Shown here one piece after another: positions 1-5,776 of a stretch of 6,663 bases of DNA (the stretch's first letter is position 1; each line of letters opens with the position of its first letter). Source of the DNA: Caldifarciminota bacterium (GTDB taxonomy: Bacteria > Hydrothermota > E44-bin80); contig JAGMEZ010000553.1 in assembly GCA_023127905.1 (NCBI GenBank), forward strand, positions 1-6,663, in the 5' to 3' direction. Both the position numbers and the translations under genes were made by a program. Below the pieces are notes generated by a model that made no database searches, was not told where the DNA came from, and saw only the letters and a program-made list of their open reading frames with translations.

Positions 1-2556
1 ATTGGGATGTGTTATATTGCTTTAAAAGATTGGAAGAGGGCAGAAGAGTATATCTTCACAAAGCTTGCAGGGGAGTATCCTGGTTATAAATATGCAAAGA
101 AAACCTTAATGGCAGAAGGAATACTTCTATTTGGAAAAGGAGACTACAAAAGCGCAATAGAGAAACTCATTGATGTGGACACAAAAGAGGGGCTTTTTTA
201 CAGGGCAAAGGCATATTTTGCTCTTAAAAAGTATCTTGATGCATTACAGTCATATAAGAAACTAATAGAATTATATCCTCAGAGTGACTTAGCAAAATTT
301 GCCTACTATGGAATGGGTGATGTTCTATATTTTTCAGGTGATTTTAAAGGGGCATTGTATAAATATGAAATTTTCTTGAGGAAATATCCAAGGAGTGAAC
401 TTAAAGATTATGCGAAATTCAAACTTGCAGTTTGTCATCATAATCAGGGTGACTATTTGACAACGATGGAATACTTAAAACCACTGTTGAAACATCCAGA
501 TAGGTTCCTTGCTTCTCACAGCAATTACGTTTTAGGACAGAGTTATGTGGGACTTGAAAATTATGACGAGGCAATAGTTGCCTACCAGAGGGTATCATCA
601 AATTATCCCAACCAGAGGGTTGCTGCACTTTCGAGCCTGCGTCTGGGAAGGGTATATATATTAAAAGGTGATTCTACACAAGCTCTTATTGTATTTAGAC
701 AGATTTCATCTCTTTATCAAACAGGTGATTTTGCAGGCTTGGGGGATTACCTTGCCGGTACCAATCTTTTTGTCGCAGGTAGATACGAAGAGGCTCTCGA
801 TCATTTTAAACGTATTGTTGACTACTATGAACGTCCTGTAATTATAGATGCCTCATTCACAATGCTTCTCAGAACCTATAACCGTCTTGCAAACTATGAA
901 ATGACTATTGCAGTAGGAACACCACTTATTACAAAGATTTCATTCAGTAAGGAAGGCTCATGGTATGCGAGAGCGCTCTTTTACCTTGGAGATGCATATT
1001 ACTATAAAGCCATTTATGAGAAGTCAAAACCATATTATCGGGAAATTGTTGAGGAATACAGTGAACCAAGAACAATAGCTGCTGCAGTGACGGGGCTTGG
1101 ATGGAACATGATACATGAAAACAGGAATAATATTGCACTTGAGAATCTTCAATTGGTAGTTTCGAGTTATTCTACTGATACATCTGCTGTGATAAGTGCA
1201 CAGTTTGGGATTGGAGTTGCACATTTCAATTCACAGGAATTTATGAAAGCACTTGACGCATTTGAAGCGCTCCAGAAGACGTTTCCTGATGATCAAATCA
1301 GTGCGAAAGCCCTCTTTTATGCAGGGAAATGTTATTATGCGCTTGAATATTATGCCAGGGCAATAAAGACCTGGGAGAATGTTCTTAAGCAATATGCAAT
1401 ACACCCTATCGCAGCTCATGCGGCTTACGAAATTGGAGGGACATATTTTAGAGCACTCAAATATGATAATGCAATAGCGTATTATCAACTTGTTATTAGA
1501 GATTATCCCGAGTCTCCTCTTGCCAGGTCAGCACAACTTGAAATCGCTAACTCATATTACAATAATAATGATGATGAGAACGCTATTAAGGCGTATGATA
1601 AATATTTGAAGTTGTATCCAGAAGATAGATTTTCTCCTGATGCGCTGGCAGGACTTGAACGGGCATACTACCGAAGGGGTATTCAGGACCCGGAAAAGAT
1701 GAAGGAATTTATCGAGACATTTCAAGCAAGCGAGCTTGCTGCAGAAGCACAGTTTAATCTTGGTATTGAATCATACGAAAAACAAGACTATGATAAGGCA
1801 ATTGAAGAATTCAGAAAGGTTGTTGTAGATTTTCCTGAAAGTGAAATTGCTGCCGATGCACAGGGTAATATTGTCGAATGTTACAAGAAGAAAGAAGATT
1901 ACAGAAGTGTAATTACAGAAGCAGAAAAGTTTATCAGCTATTTTCCCGAGAGTGAAATTGTACCGCAGGTTAAGTTCAGTATGGGTATGGCGTATTTCAA
2001 GATGCATGCCTATAAGGAAGCAGCTGAAACTTTCAATGCAATTTCAAAGGATTACCCGGGTAGTGATTTTGCATCGAGCGCACGATATAATCTGGCATTG
2101 TGTTACAAGAAACTTGGGAAAACGGAGAAGGCAGCAACCATTTTACAGCATTATAGTGAAGATGAAAGCAGTGAAAAATCTGCAATGGCAAAGATCCAGG
2201 CTGGTGTTGTCTATATGGAAAAATCTGATTTTGCTAAGGCGTTGACAGTATTCGAAGGCATAACACCAACGACTGATAAAGAGTCAGCTCAGTTATATGC
2301 GCTTATGGGAGAATGTTACCAGAGTTTGAAAAAGGAAGCAGATGCGATTCAATCGTATTTAAGGCTTAAGACCCTTTCCCTTGTTGATAATCCTTATCAG
2401 GTGAAAGGGCTTGCAAAACTTGCAGTACTTTATGAAAAACAGCAGAGATACAATGATGCAATAGATATATATCAGAGGTTAATTCAAGTTTCAACAAACG
2501 GTCAGGTAAAGAAGAGTGCAAATGATAGGATAGCATATCTTCGACAGCATCAATAA
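1..2556 (+). CDS. Large tetratricopeptide-repeat (TPR) protein, 5' partial
   Basis: At least 851 residues made almost entirely of TPR-type helical repeats. The frame is open to the left edge (codons ATT GGG precede the ATG at 7) and no ribosome binding site is visible, so the true start and any signal peptide lie upstream; residues here are counted from the ATG at 7. The repeats are of the BamD/YbgF(CpoB) flavour: a YP.S/FPES turn, then A..A...LG..Y, then AI..Y/F. The clearest turns begin at residues 500, 537, 572, 609, 646 and 683, giving a period of about 37 (one step of 35); roughly twenty repeats can be made out. No catalytic motif is seen. TPR solenoids bind other proteins, and TPR proteins accompany TonB/Tol motors in known systems (CpoB in Tol-Pal, a TPR protein beside the Vibrio/Shewanella TonB2 cluster). 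Placement 11 bases before the HAMP gene suggests a periplasmic scaffold for the motor encoded downstream. That location and role are inference. Confidence 0.9.
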   Translation: MGMCYIALKDWKRAEEYIFTKLAGEYPGYKYAKKTLMAEGILLFGKGDYKSAIEKLIDVDTKEGLFYRAKAYFALKKYLDALQSYKKLIELYPQSDLAKFAYYGMGDVLYFSGDFKGALYKYEIFLRKYPRSELKDYAKFKLAVCHHNQGDYLTTMEYLKPLLKHPDRFLASHSNYVLGQSYVGLENYDEAIVAYQRVSSNYPNQRVAALSSLRLGRVYILKGDSTQALIVFRQISSLYQTGDFAGLGDYLAGTNLFVAGRYEEALDHFKRIVDYYERPVIIDASFTMLLRTYNRLANYEMTIAVGTPLITKISFSKEGSWYARALFYLGDAYYYKAIYEKSKPYYREIVEEYSEPRTIAAAVTGLGWNMIHENRNNIALENLQLVVSSYSTDTSAVISAQFGIGVAHFNSQEFMKALDAFEALQKTFPDDQISAKALFYAGKCYYALEYYARAIKTWENVLKQYAIHPIAAHAAYEIGGTYFRALKYDNAIAYYQLVIRDYPESPLARSAQLEIANSYYNNNDDENAIKAYDKYLKLYPEDRFSPDALAGLERAYYRRGIQDPEKMKEFIETFQASELAAEAQFNLGIESYEKQDYDKAIEEFRKVVVDFPESEIAADAQGNIVECYKKKEDYRSVITEAEKFISYFPESEIVPQVKFSMGMAYFKMHAYKEAAETFNAISKDYPGSDFASSARYNLALCYKKLGKTEKAATILQHYSEDESSEKSAMAKIQAGVVYMEKSDFAKALTVFEGITPTTDKESAQLYALMGECYQSLKKEADAIQSYLRLKTLSLVDNPYQVKGLAKLAVLYEKQQRYNDAIDIYQRLIQVSTNGQVKKSANDRIAYLRQHQ

Positions 2557-2567
2557 TAGGAGTAAAA

Positions 2568-3122
2568 ATGGATAGAAGAAGGCTGAGAATATTCAAGGAG
2601 TCATTTCAATTAAAGATTGTTCGGACTCTCGTTTTTGTGAGTATCTTCTCACTTGTAATATTTGCGCTGCTTGGATATATGGTACTTTTCTGGTCATCTG
2701 CTGCCGAGGAGCTAGGACTTGCTCGTTCAGGTACTTCAATCTTTCTAAATCTTGCCAAAGTTTTTCTTGTTGTAACATTGATTCTGATGGGTTTAGTGTT
2801 TTGGATTTCGTATCTTATATCACGAAATCTTTTAGGACCACTAAAACGATTAAGGGATAGTATGGAGAAGCTAATAAAGACTAAAAATCCAAAGATACTT
2901 AGGTTTAGAAAAAGTGATGAGCTTGAGTTTCATTATATATCGGAGACGTTCAATGAGTTGGTAGATAGACAAACGTATTTGAATCAAAAGGTTACTGAAA
3001 TTGAAAAAGATATTGTGGATTTTCTTAAAAAAAATGAAAAGGGATTGATAAAGAGAAAAGGAATTATACCGTTTGTAGAGGAAATAAGAACACGGGTAAT
3101 ATCGTTAAATAAAACCATATAG
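2568..3122 (+). CDS. Small inner-membrane HAMP-domain protein
   Basis: 184 residues. The start is set by AGGAG at 2558-2562, 5 bases before the ATG. A basic N-terminus (RRR at 3-5) is followed by TM1 at about 17-42, a loop of only about 16 residues, and TM2 at about 59-85. A HAMP linker follows at about 86-136, with the conserved Pro in LLGPLKRLRD and the DE of KSDELEF near 117-118, then FNELVDR. The last ~48 residues are charged and helical, possibly coiled coil. The positive-inside rule places both ends in the cytoplasm. HAMP domains normally relay a signal from a periplasmic sensor to a kinase, cyclase or chemotaxis output; here neither a sensor nor an output domain exists. Its place between the TPR gene and exbB suggests an assembly or regulatory subunit of the motor. 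Family assignment is fairly secure, function is not known. Confidence 0.82.
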   Translation: MDRRRLRIFKESFQLKIVRTLVFVSIFSLVIFALLGYMVLFWSSAAEELGLARSGTSIFLNLAKVFLVVTLILMGLVFWISYLISRNLLGPLKRLRDSMEKLIKTKNPKILRFRKSDELEFHYISETFNELVDRQTYLNQKVTEIEKDIVDFLKKNEKGLIKRKGIIPFVEEIRTRVISLNKTI

Positions 3123-3138
3123 AAAAGGAGATAAATAG

Positions 3139-3828
3139 ATGGCAGGAATAAGTTTTTTTCAACTGGTAAAAACAAGCTGGGCAATAGATCTGTTGCTTGC
3201 ACTTTCCGTTTTTGCAGTAGCGGTACTGATTGATAGAATTTGGGCATACAGGGGCTTGAGAATTGATGAAAAGAGGTTAATGGAAAGAGTTCGCTCTGCT
3301 ATGAAGAGGGGAAAGAGTGATGAGGCAATTTATATGTGTGAATCTGCAAATAATCCTCTTGCTGATGTTATTAAGATCGGGATAGAATACAGAAAACTTC
3401 CAGTTGAGGATACAGCAGAATTGGTTGATGGTGCTATGTTGAGGATAAAAACTATTCTTGAAAAGAGATTGAGTATATTGAGTACAATAAGTTTTATTGC
3501 ACCATTACTTGGTCTTCTTGGAACCGTACTTGGTATTATCCGTGCCTTTAGAGACCTTGCTGTATCCGGGAGCGGGGGACCAAGTGTTGTAATGATGGGT
3601 GTTGCAGAGGCTCTTGTAACAACAGTACTGGGAATTCTTATCGCAATCCCTGCCTCTATTGGGTACAATTTCTTTATTAATCATATAAGAACCTTTATGG
3701 TAAGGATAGAAATAGCAGCAAAGGAACTCCTTGTCTTTATTGACGCAATAAAAAGAAAAGGCAAGGAAGAGGGAGAAAAAGGTAAGAAAGTTGATCTTTC
3801 TGATCTCCTGGAGGAAAAGTTAAAATGA
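3139..3828 (+). CDS. exbB: MotA/TolQ/ExbB-family proton channel protein
   Basis: 229 residues, the usual ExbB/TolQ length. AGGAG at 3126-3130 lies 8 bases before the ATG. Three TM segments are visible: about 14-32, 114-137 and 157-180, with a cytoplasmic domain between TM1 and TM2. TM2 carries the family signature APLLGLLGTVLGII (121-134), with Thr129 matching the pore Thr of E. coli ExbB (T148) or TolQ (T145). TM3 begins GVAEALVTTVLGILIAIP (154-171), with Glu157 and Thr162 matching ExbB E176 and T181. The key channel residues are therefore intact. The C-terminal ~25 residues form a charged tail (KRKGKEEGEKGKK, then DLSDLLEEKLK). In the family this protein forms a pentameric inner-membrane channel around an ExbD/TolR dimer and converts proton flow into motion. 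The 4-base overlap with the first exbD implies translational coupling. ExbB versus TolQ cannot be separated from sequence alone; the tonB neighbour favours ExbB naming. Confidence 0.95.
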   Translation: MAGISFFQLVKTSWAIDLLLALSVFAVAVLIDRIWAYRGLRIDEKRLMERVRSAMKRGKSDEAIYMCESANNPLADVIKIGIEYRKLPVEDTAELVDGAMLRIKTILEKRLSILSTISFIAPLLGLLGTVLGIIRAFRDLAVSGSGGPSVVMMGVAEALVTTVLGILIAIPASIGYNFFINHIRTFMVRIEIAAKELLVFIDAIKRKGKEEGEKGKKVDLSDLLEEKLK

Positions 3829-4253
3829 AGAGAAGATTTCCAAAACCAGAGGTAGAACTGGAAAGACCTGAGGTACCAATTGCGCCTACGATAAATGTGG
3901 CTCTTCTGTTAGTACTCTTCTTTATGATGAGTGCACCAATGATGTATCATTCAGGTATTACAATTTCTGCACCTTCGTTAAAAAAGGCGGGGGAACAGAA
4001 AAAAGAGACAGAAGTTAAGGTCAATATACATATAACAGAGGAAGGCAAGATTCTGTTGAACAACGAGTTTGTGGAAGAAGAGGTATTTCCACAACTACTC
4101 GCAGAACTTCTCGCGAGAAGCACATCGAGAATTGTGATTGTGAGTGCTGATGGGAATGTTCCGCATCAAAGTGTCGTTACAATACTCGACCTTGCAAAGC
4201 AGAAAGGTGCTATGAAGTTGGCGCTCTTAAAAAGAAAAAAGAGAAGAAAATAG
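3825..4253 (+). CDS. exbD: ExbD/TolR-family protein, copy 1, lacking the channel Asp
   Basis: 142 residues. The ATG overlaps the exbB stop (ATGA), and GGAGG at 3810-3814 serves as ribosome binding site inside the exbB end. A short cytoplasmic N-terminus leads to a single TM at about 21-40, then a periplasmic domain with the family pattern VKVNIHITEEGKILLNN (65-81) and RIVIVSADGNVPHQSVVTIL (101-120). ExbD/TolR proteins normally read P..DV..LLL.FF at the TM start, and that Asp (E. coli ExbD D25, TolR D23) is essential for proton movement. Here the segment reads PTINVALLLVLFFMM, so residue 24 is Asn (codon AAT, 3894-3896). The protein also ends in a polybasic tail KRKKRRK (136-142), unusual for a periplasmic C-terminus and encoded by an A-rich tract. 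It probably forms a heterodimer with the second ExbD as stator/rotor in the ExbB pore. Family confidence is high; proton competence of this subunit is doubtful. Confidence 0.93.
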   Translation: MKRRFPKPEVELERPEVPIAPTINVALLLVLFFMMSAPMMYHSGITISAPSLKKAGEQKKETEVKVNIHITEEGKILLNNEFVEEEVFPQLLAELLARSTSRIVIVSADGNVPHQSVVTILDLAKQKGAMKLALLKRKKRRK

Positions 4254-4254
4254 T

Positions 4255-4263
4255 TGATATAAT
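4255..4263 (+). promoter_or_regulatory. Possible extended -10 promoter element before the second exbD
   Basis: TGATATAAT matches the extended -10 consensus TGnTATAAT exactly and lies in the 34-base gap between the two exbD genes. Upstream, the place for a -35 box is an A-rich tract with no TTGACA-like hexamer, which extended -10 promoters can tolerate. Transcription would begin near 4270, just ahead of the GGGAGAGG ribosome binding site of the second exbD (ATG at 4288), leaving a leader of about 18 bases. A chance match in A+T-rich DNA is possible. Confidence 0.35.
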
Positions 4264-4287
4264 ACAAGTAAGGGAGAGGTTAGTGGT

Positions 4288-4707
4288 ATGAAAAGGATAA
4301 CAAGGGTACCAAAGGCTGAGATAATGATTACTCCTCTCTGTGATGTGTCATTTACTCTGCTTGTTGTTCTTATGGTGACGACACCAATTATGATGGTGAC
4401 ATCACCCTTGAATATAATGCTTCCAAAGGCAGCAACGGTTGAGCCGCGGCAGACTGCTAATATTACAGTGACAATAACTCCGGCGGTACCACCAGATAAT
4501 ATAAATAAGATTTCAGTCAATGAAAAGGTTGTTCCTTTTAAAAATTATGCGACGTATCTAAAGAAAGAGATAGATGCACATCCAGATAGATTGGTGATAA
4601 TAAAAGCCGATAGGGCTGTCAGGCATGCTGTCGTAATTTCAATTATATCTACGACAAAAAAGCTTGGTGCACAGCGTATCTCTATTGGGACTATACAAAG
4701 GACATAA
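4288..4707 (+). CDS. exbD: ExbD/TolR-family protein, copy 2, with the channel Asp
   Basis: 139 residues. GGGAGAGG within 4272-4279 is the ribosome binding site. The N-terminus leads into MITPLCDVSFTLLVVLMVTTPIMM (13-36), the standard single TM with the essential proton-carrying aspartate at D19 (codon GAT, 4342-4344). The periplasmic domain shows NITVTITPAV (58-67), INKISVNEKVV and RLVIIKADRAVRHAVVISII (101-120), followed by KKLGAQRISIGT, the usual ExbD C-terminal strand. In the family such proteins dimerise inside the ExbB/TolQ pentamer. The sequence differs widely from copy 1, so the two are old paralogues and not a recent duplication. The gap before it is 34 bases, the largest within the motor genes, and may hold a promoter. 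It is followed 15 bases later by the tonB-like gene. Family assignment is secure; TolR naming would be equally acceptable. Confidence 0.94.
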   Translation: MKRITRVPKAEIMITPLCDVSFTLLVVLMVTTPIMMVTSPLNIMLPKAATVEPRQTANITVTITPAVPPDNINKISVNEKVVPFKNYATYLKKEIDAHPDRLVIIKADRAVRHAVVISIISTTKKLGAQRISIGTIQRT

Positions 4708-4713
4708 AGGAGG
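4706..4713 (+). promoter_or_regulatory. Strong Shine-Dalgarno site of the tonB-like gene, overlapping the exbD stop
   Basis: AAAGGAGG is an excellent anti-SD match, 9 bases before the ATG at 4723. Its first two bases belong to the TAA stop of the second exbD, so ribosomes ending exbD translation finish on the start signal of the next gene. This fixes the 4723 start and suggests coupled, high-level translation. Confidence 0.7.
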
Positions 4714-4722
4714 CGATAAGAA

Positions 4723-5682
4723 ATGCGTCTAACACTTGGTTTTTATGAAAGGTCATTTATATTCAACTTTATTCTCTCAATTGCCTTTCATTCATTACTA
4801 TTCTTTTTCGTCATCCATAAACAGAGCGCCACTCCGCTTGAGAGACTTGAGAGCGTGGAGTTTATCGATGAAACATTACCTCCAAGTTCTGTAAAAGCAG
4901 CTCCGACAATAAGTCCGCTTCAGGCGTTAAAAAACATATTTTCTCGGGAAGAGGATTTATCATCAAGCCATGAGGATATTAGTGAAATGTTAAAATCACT
5001 ACCACCAGTTCCCGGTGTGGATGAGACAAAGGGGATTGACCTTTCAAGTAAGGACATTGACAGGTCGCAGACAGCTATTGACTTAGAAGCATATGATGAT
5101 TTTGAGGGGGAGGAAGGTGGTGTGACAGACATTATCAGGGTCGGTTCCACTCAAAAATCAACAGAGGAAATACTTTCAGCACCCCCCATTGTTATAAAAG
5201 ATAAAGGTGGTCCAAAAAGAGGAGAACTTGGTCTATATACTTCTCCTGGTGGGAGCGGAACGGAAGCCCCACTTGAGCTGGAAAAGGAGCCGGTTTCCTC
5301 TGAATTGAAAGAACGACCGACTATTGCCCCTGTTTCAGCACCAAAAGACGAAGGTTTGAAAGCTAAGGGGGGAGGGAAGAAGGCAGGTCCTTCTGTCAGT
5401 ATTACAGGTCCACTTTCAAGCAGGAAGATACTTGCTAAATACTTGCCGCCATATCCGGAATGGGCTGAGGAGAAAGGGATTTCAGCTGTTGTTCAGATAC
5501 GATTCTGGGTAGCACCTGATGGAAAAGTGAAAAGGAATTCATTTATAGAAAGAACAAGTGGTTCTGGTTCATGGGATAAATCTTCTAAAAAAGCACTTGA
5601 AAAGTGGAGATTTGCCCCGCTTCCTCCCAATGTTGTTCAGGAAACACAGTGGGGTGTAATCACTATTAGGTTTGTATTATAG
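4723..5682 (+). CDS. tonB: TonB-family energy transducer
   Basis: 319 residues, longer than E. coli TonB (239). A short cytoplasmic N-terminus is followed by one TM at about 11-31 that contains S19-x3-H23, the same spacing as the functionally important S16 and H20 of E. coli TonB that contact ExbB/ExbD. Residues ~33-230 form a low-complexity periplasmic linker rich in Ser, Gly, Glu, Asp and Lys; it lacks the long Glu-Pro/Lys-Pro repeats of classical TonB. Residues ~233-319 form a TonB C-terminal domain: YP at 244-245, AVVQIRFWVAPDGKV (255-269), KALEKWRFAPL (290-300) and the last strand WGVITIRFVL (310-319). In the family the TM docks on ExbB-ExbD and the C-terminal domain pulls on outer-membrane partners. 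The target here is unknown, since no TonB-dependent receptor lies in the window; a TolA-like role is possible. It is the last gene of the tightly spaced group. Confidence 0.9.
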   Translation: MRLTLGFYERSFIFNFILSIAFHSLLFFFVIHKQSATPLERLESVEFIDETLPPSSVKAAPTISPLQALKNIFSREEDLSSSHEDISEMLKSLPPVPGVDETKGIDLSSKDIDRSQTAIDLEAYDDFEGEEGGVTDIIRVGSTQKSTEEILSAPPIVIKDKGGPKRGELGLYTSPGGSGTEAPLELEKEPVSSELKERPTIAPVSAPKDEGLKAKGGGKKAGPSVSITGPLSSRKILAKYLPPYPEWAEEKGISAVVQIRFWVAPDGKVKRNSFIERTSGSGSWDKSSKKALEKWRFAPLPPNVVQETQWGVITIRFVL

Positions 5683-5706
5683 AGTAGAAAAACATCATTA
5701 TAAGTA

Positions 5707-5724
5707 ACTAAGTTATTGCTTAGT
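5707..5724 (+). repeat. Small inverted repeat in the tonB-ompA spacer
   Basis: ACTAAG (5707-5712) and CTTAGT (5719-5724) are perfect 6-base inverted arms around a 6-base loop, starting 25 bases after the tonB-like stop. A+T-rich and not followed by a T-run, so it is not a convincing intrinsic terminator. It could be an mRNA 3'-end hairpin or an operator half-site pair; either is speculative. Confidence 0.4.
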
Positions 5725-5735
5725 ATTACGAAAAG

Positions 5736-5760
5736 GTAGATGCAGGCTAAAGCCTGAGCA
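5736..5760 (+). repeat. REP-like palindrome in the tonB-ompA spacer
   Basis: CAGGCT (5743-5748) and AGCCTG (5751-5756) are perfect inverted arms around AA; TG (5741-5742) can also pair with CA (5759-5760) across a two-base bulge. The palindrome is preceded by GTAG at 5736-5739. A GTRG tetranucleotide next to an imperfect GC-richer palindrome is the layout of REP elements mobilised by RAYT transposases. The stretch is richer in G+C than the rest of the spacer. Only one copy is in the window, so repeat status is unproven. There is no T-run after it, and it ends close to the next ribosome binding site. Confidence 0.4.
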
Positions 5761-5764
5761 GAAT

Positions 5765-5770
5765 AAGGAG
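5765..5770 (+). promoter_or_regulatory. Ribosome binding site of the OmpA-like gene
   Basis: AAGGAG lies 6 bases before the ATG at 5777 and 9 bases before a second in-frame ATG at 5780. Both spacings work, so the protein may begin with Met-Met or with the second Met; the signal peptide is essentially unchanged either way. Confidence 0.6.
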
Positions 5771-5776
5771 AGACAT

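Noticed and set aside
7..9. ATG at 7 as the true start of the TPR protein
   Set aside because: The frame continues open to the window edge, no Shine-Dalgarno site or signal peptide is visible, and the sequence begins in mid-repeat, so the gene is treated as 5' partial.
1952..2245. 97-codon + strand open frame in another frame within the TPR gene
   Set aside because: Composition is rich in Arg, Trp and Ile with no recognisable motif; it lies wholly inside a continuous TPR reading frame.
3330..3668. 112-codon open frame on the minus strand inside exbB
   Set aside because: It is antisense to the most conserved part of exbB (TM2-TM3), has no ribosome binding site or family resemblance, and is a shadow of the real gene.
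3139..3828. MotA flagellar stator instead of ExbB/TolQ
   Set aside because: Three TM segments, GLLGTV and AEALVTT signatures and the exbD-exbD-tonB neighbours fit ExbB/TolQ; MotA has four TMs and would be followed by motB.
4229..4250. Programmed frameshift or slippage at the A-rich end of the first exbD
   Set aside because: The tract has runs of five and six A, but no downstream frame would extend the protein into a recognisable domain, and the gene ends at the usual ExbD length.
4227..4520. 97-codon hydrophobic open frame on the minus strand across the exbD-exbD junction
   Set aside because: Its hydrophobic look comes from reading the complement of the exbD membrane segment; it has no domain signature and the + strand genes fully explain the region.
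5672..5704. Sigma-70-type promoter upstream of the OmpA-like gene (TATAAG at 5699-5704)
   Set aside because: The only -35 candidate, TTGTAT at 5672, is a poor match and 21 bases away; spacing and sequence are too weak to call.
5743..5776. Intrinsic terminator after the tonB-like gene
   Set aside because: The GC-richer palindrome has only a 6-base stem with a 2-base loop and is followed by GAGCAGAATAAGG with no T-run.
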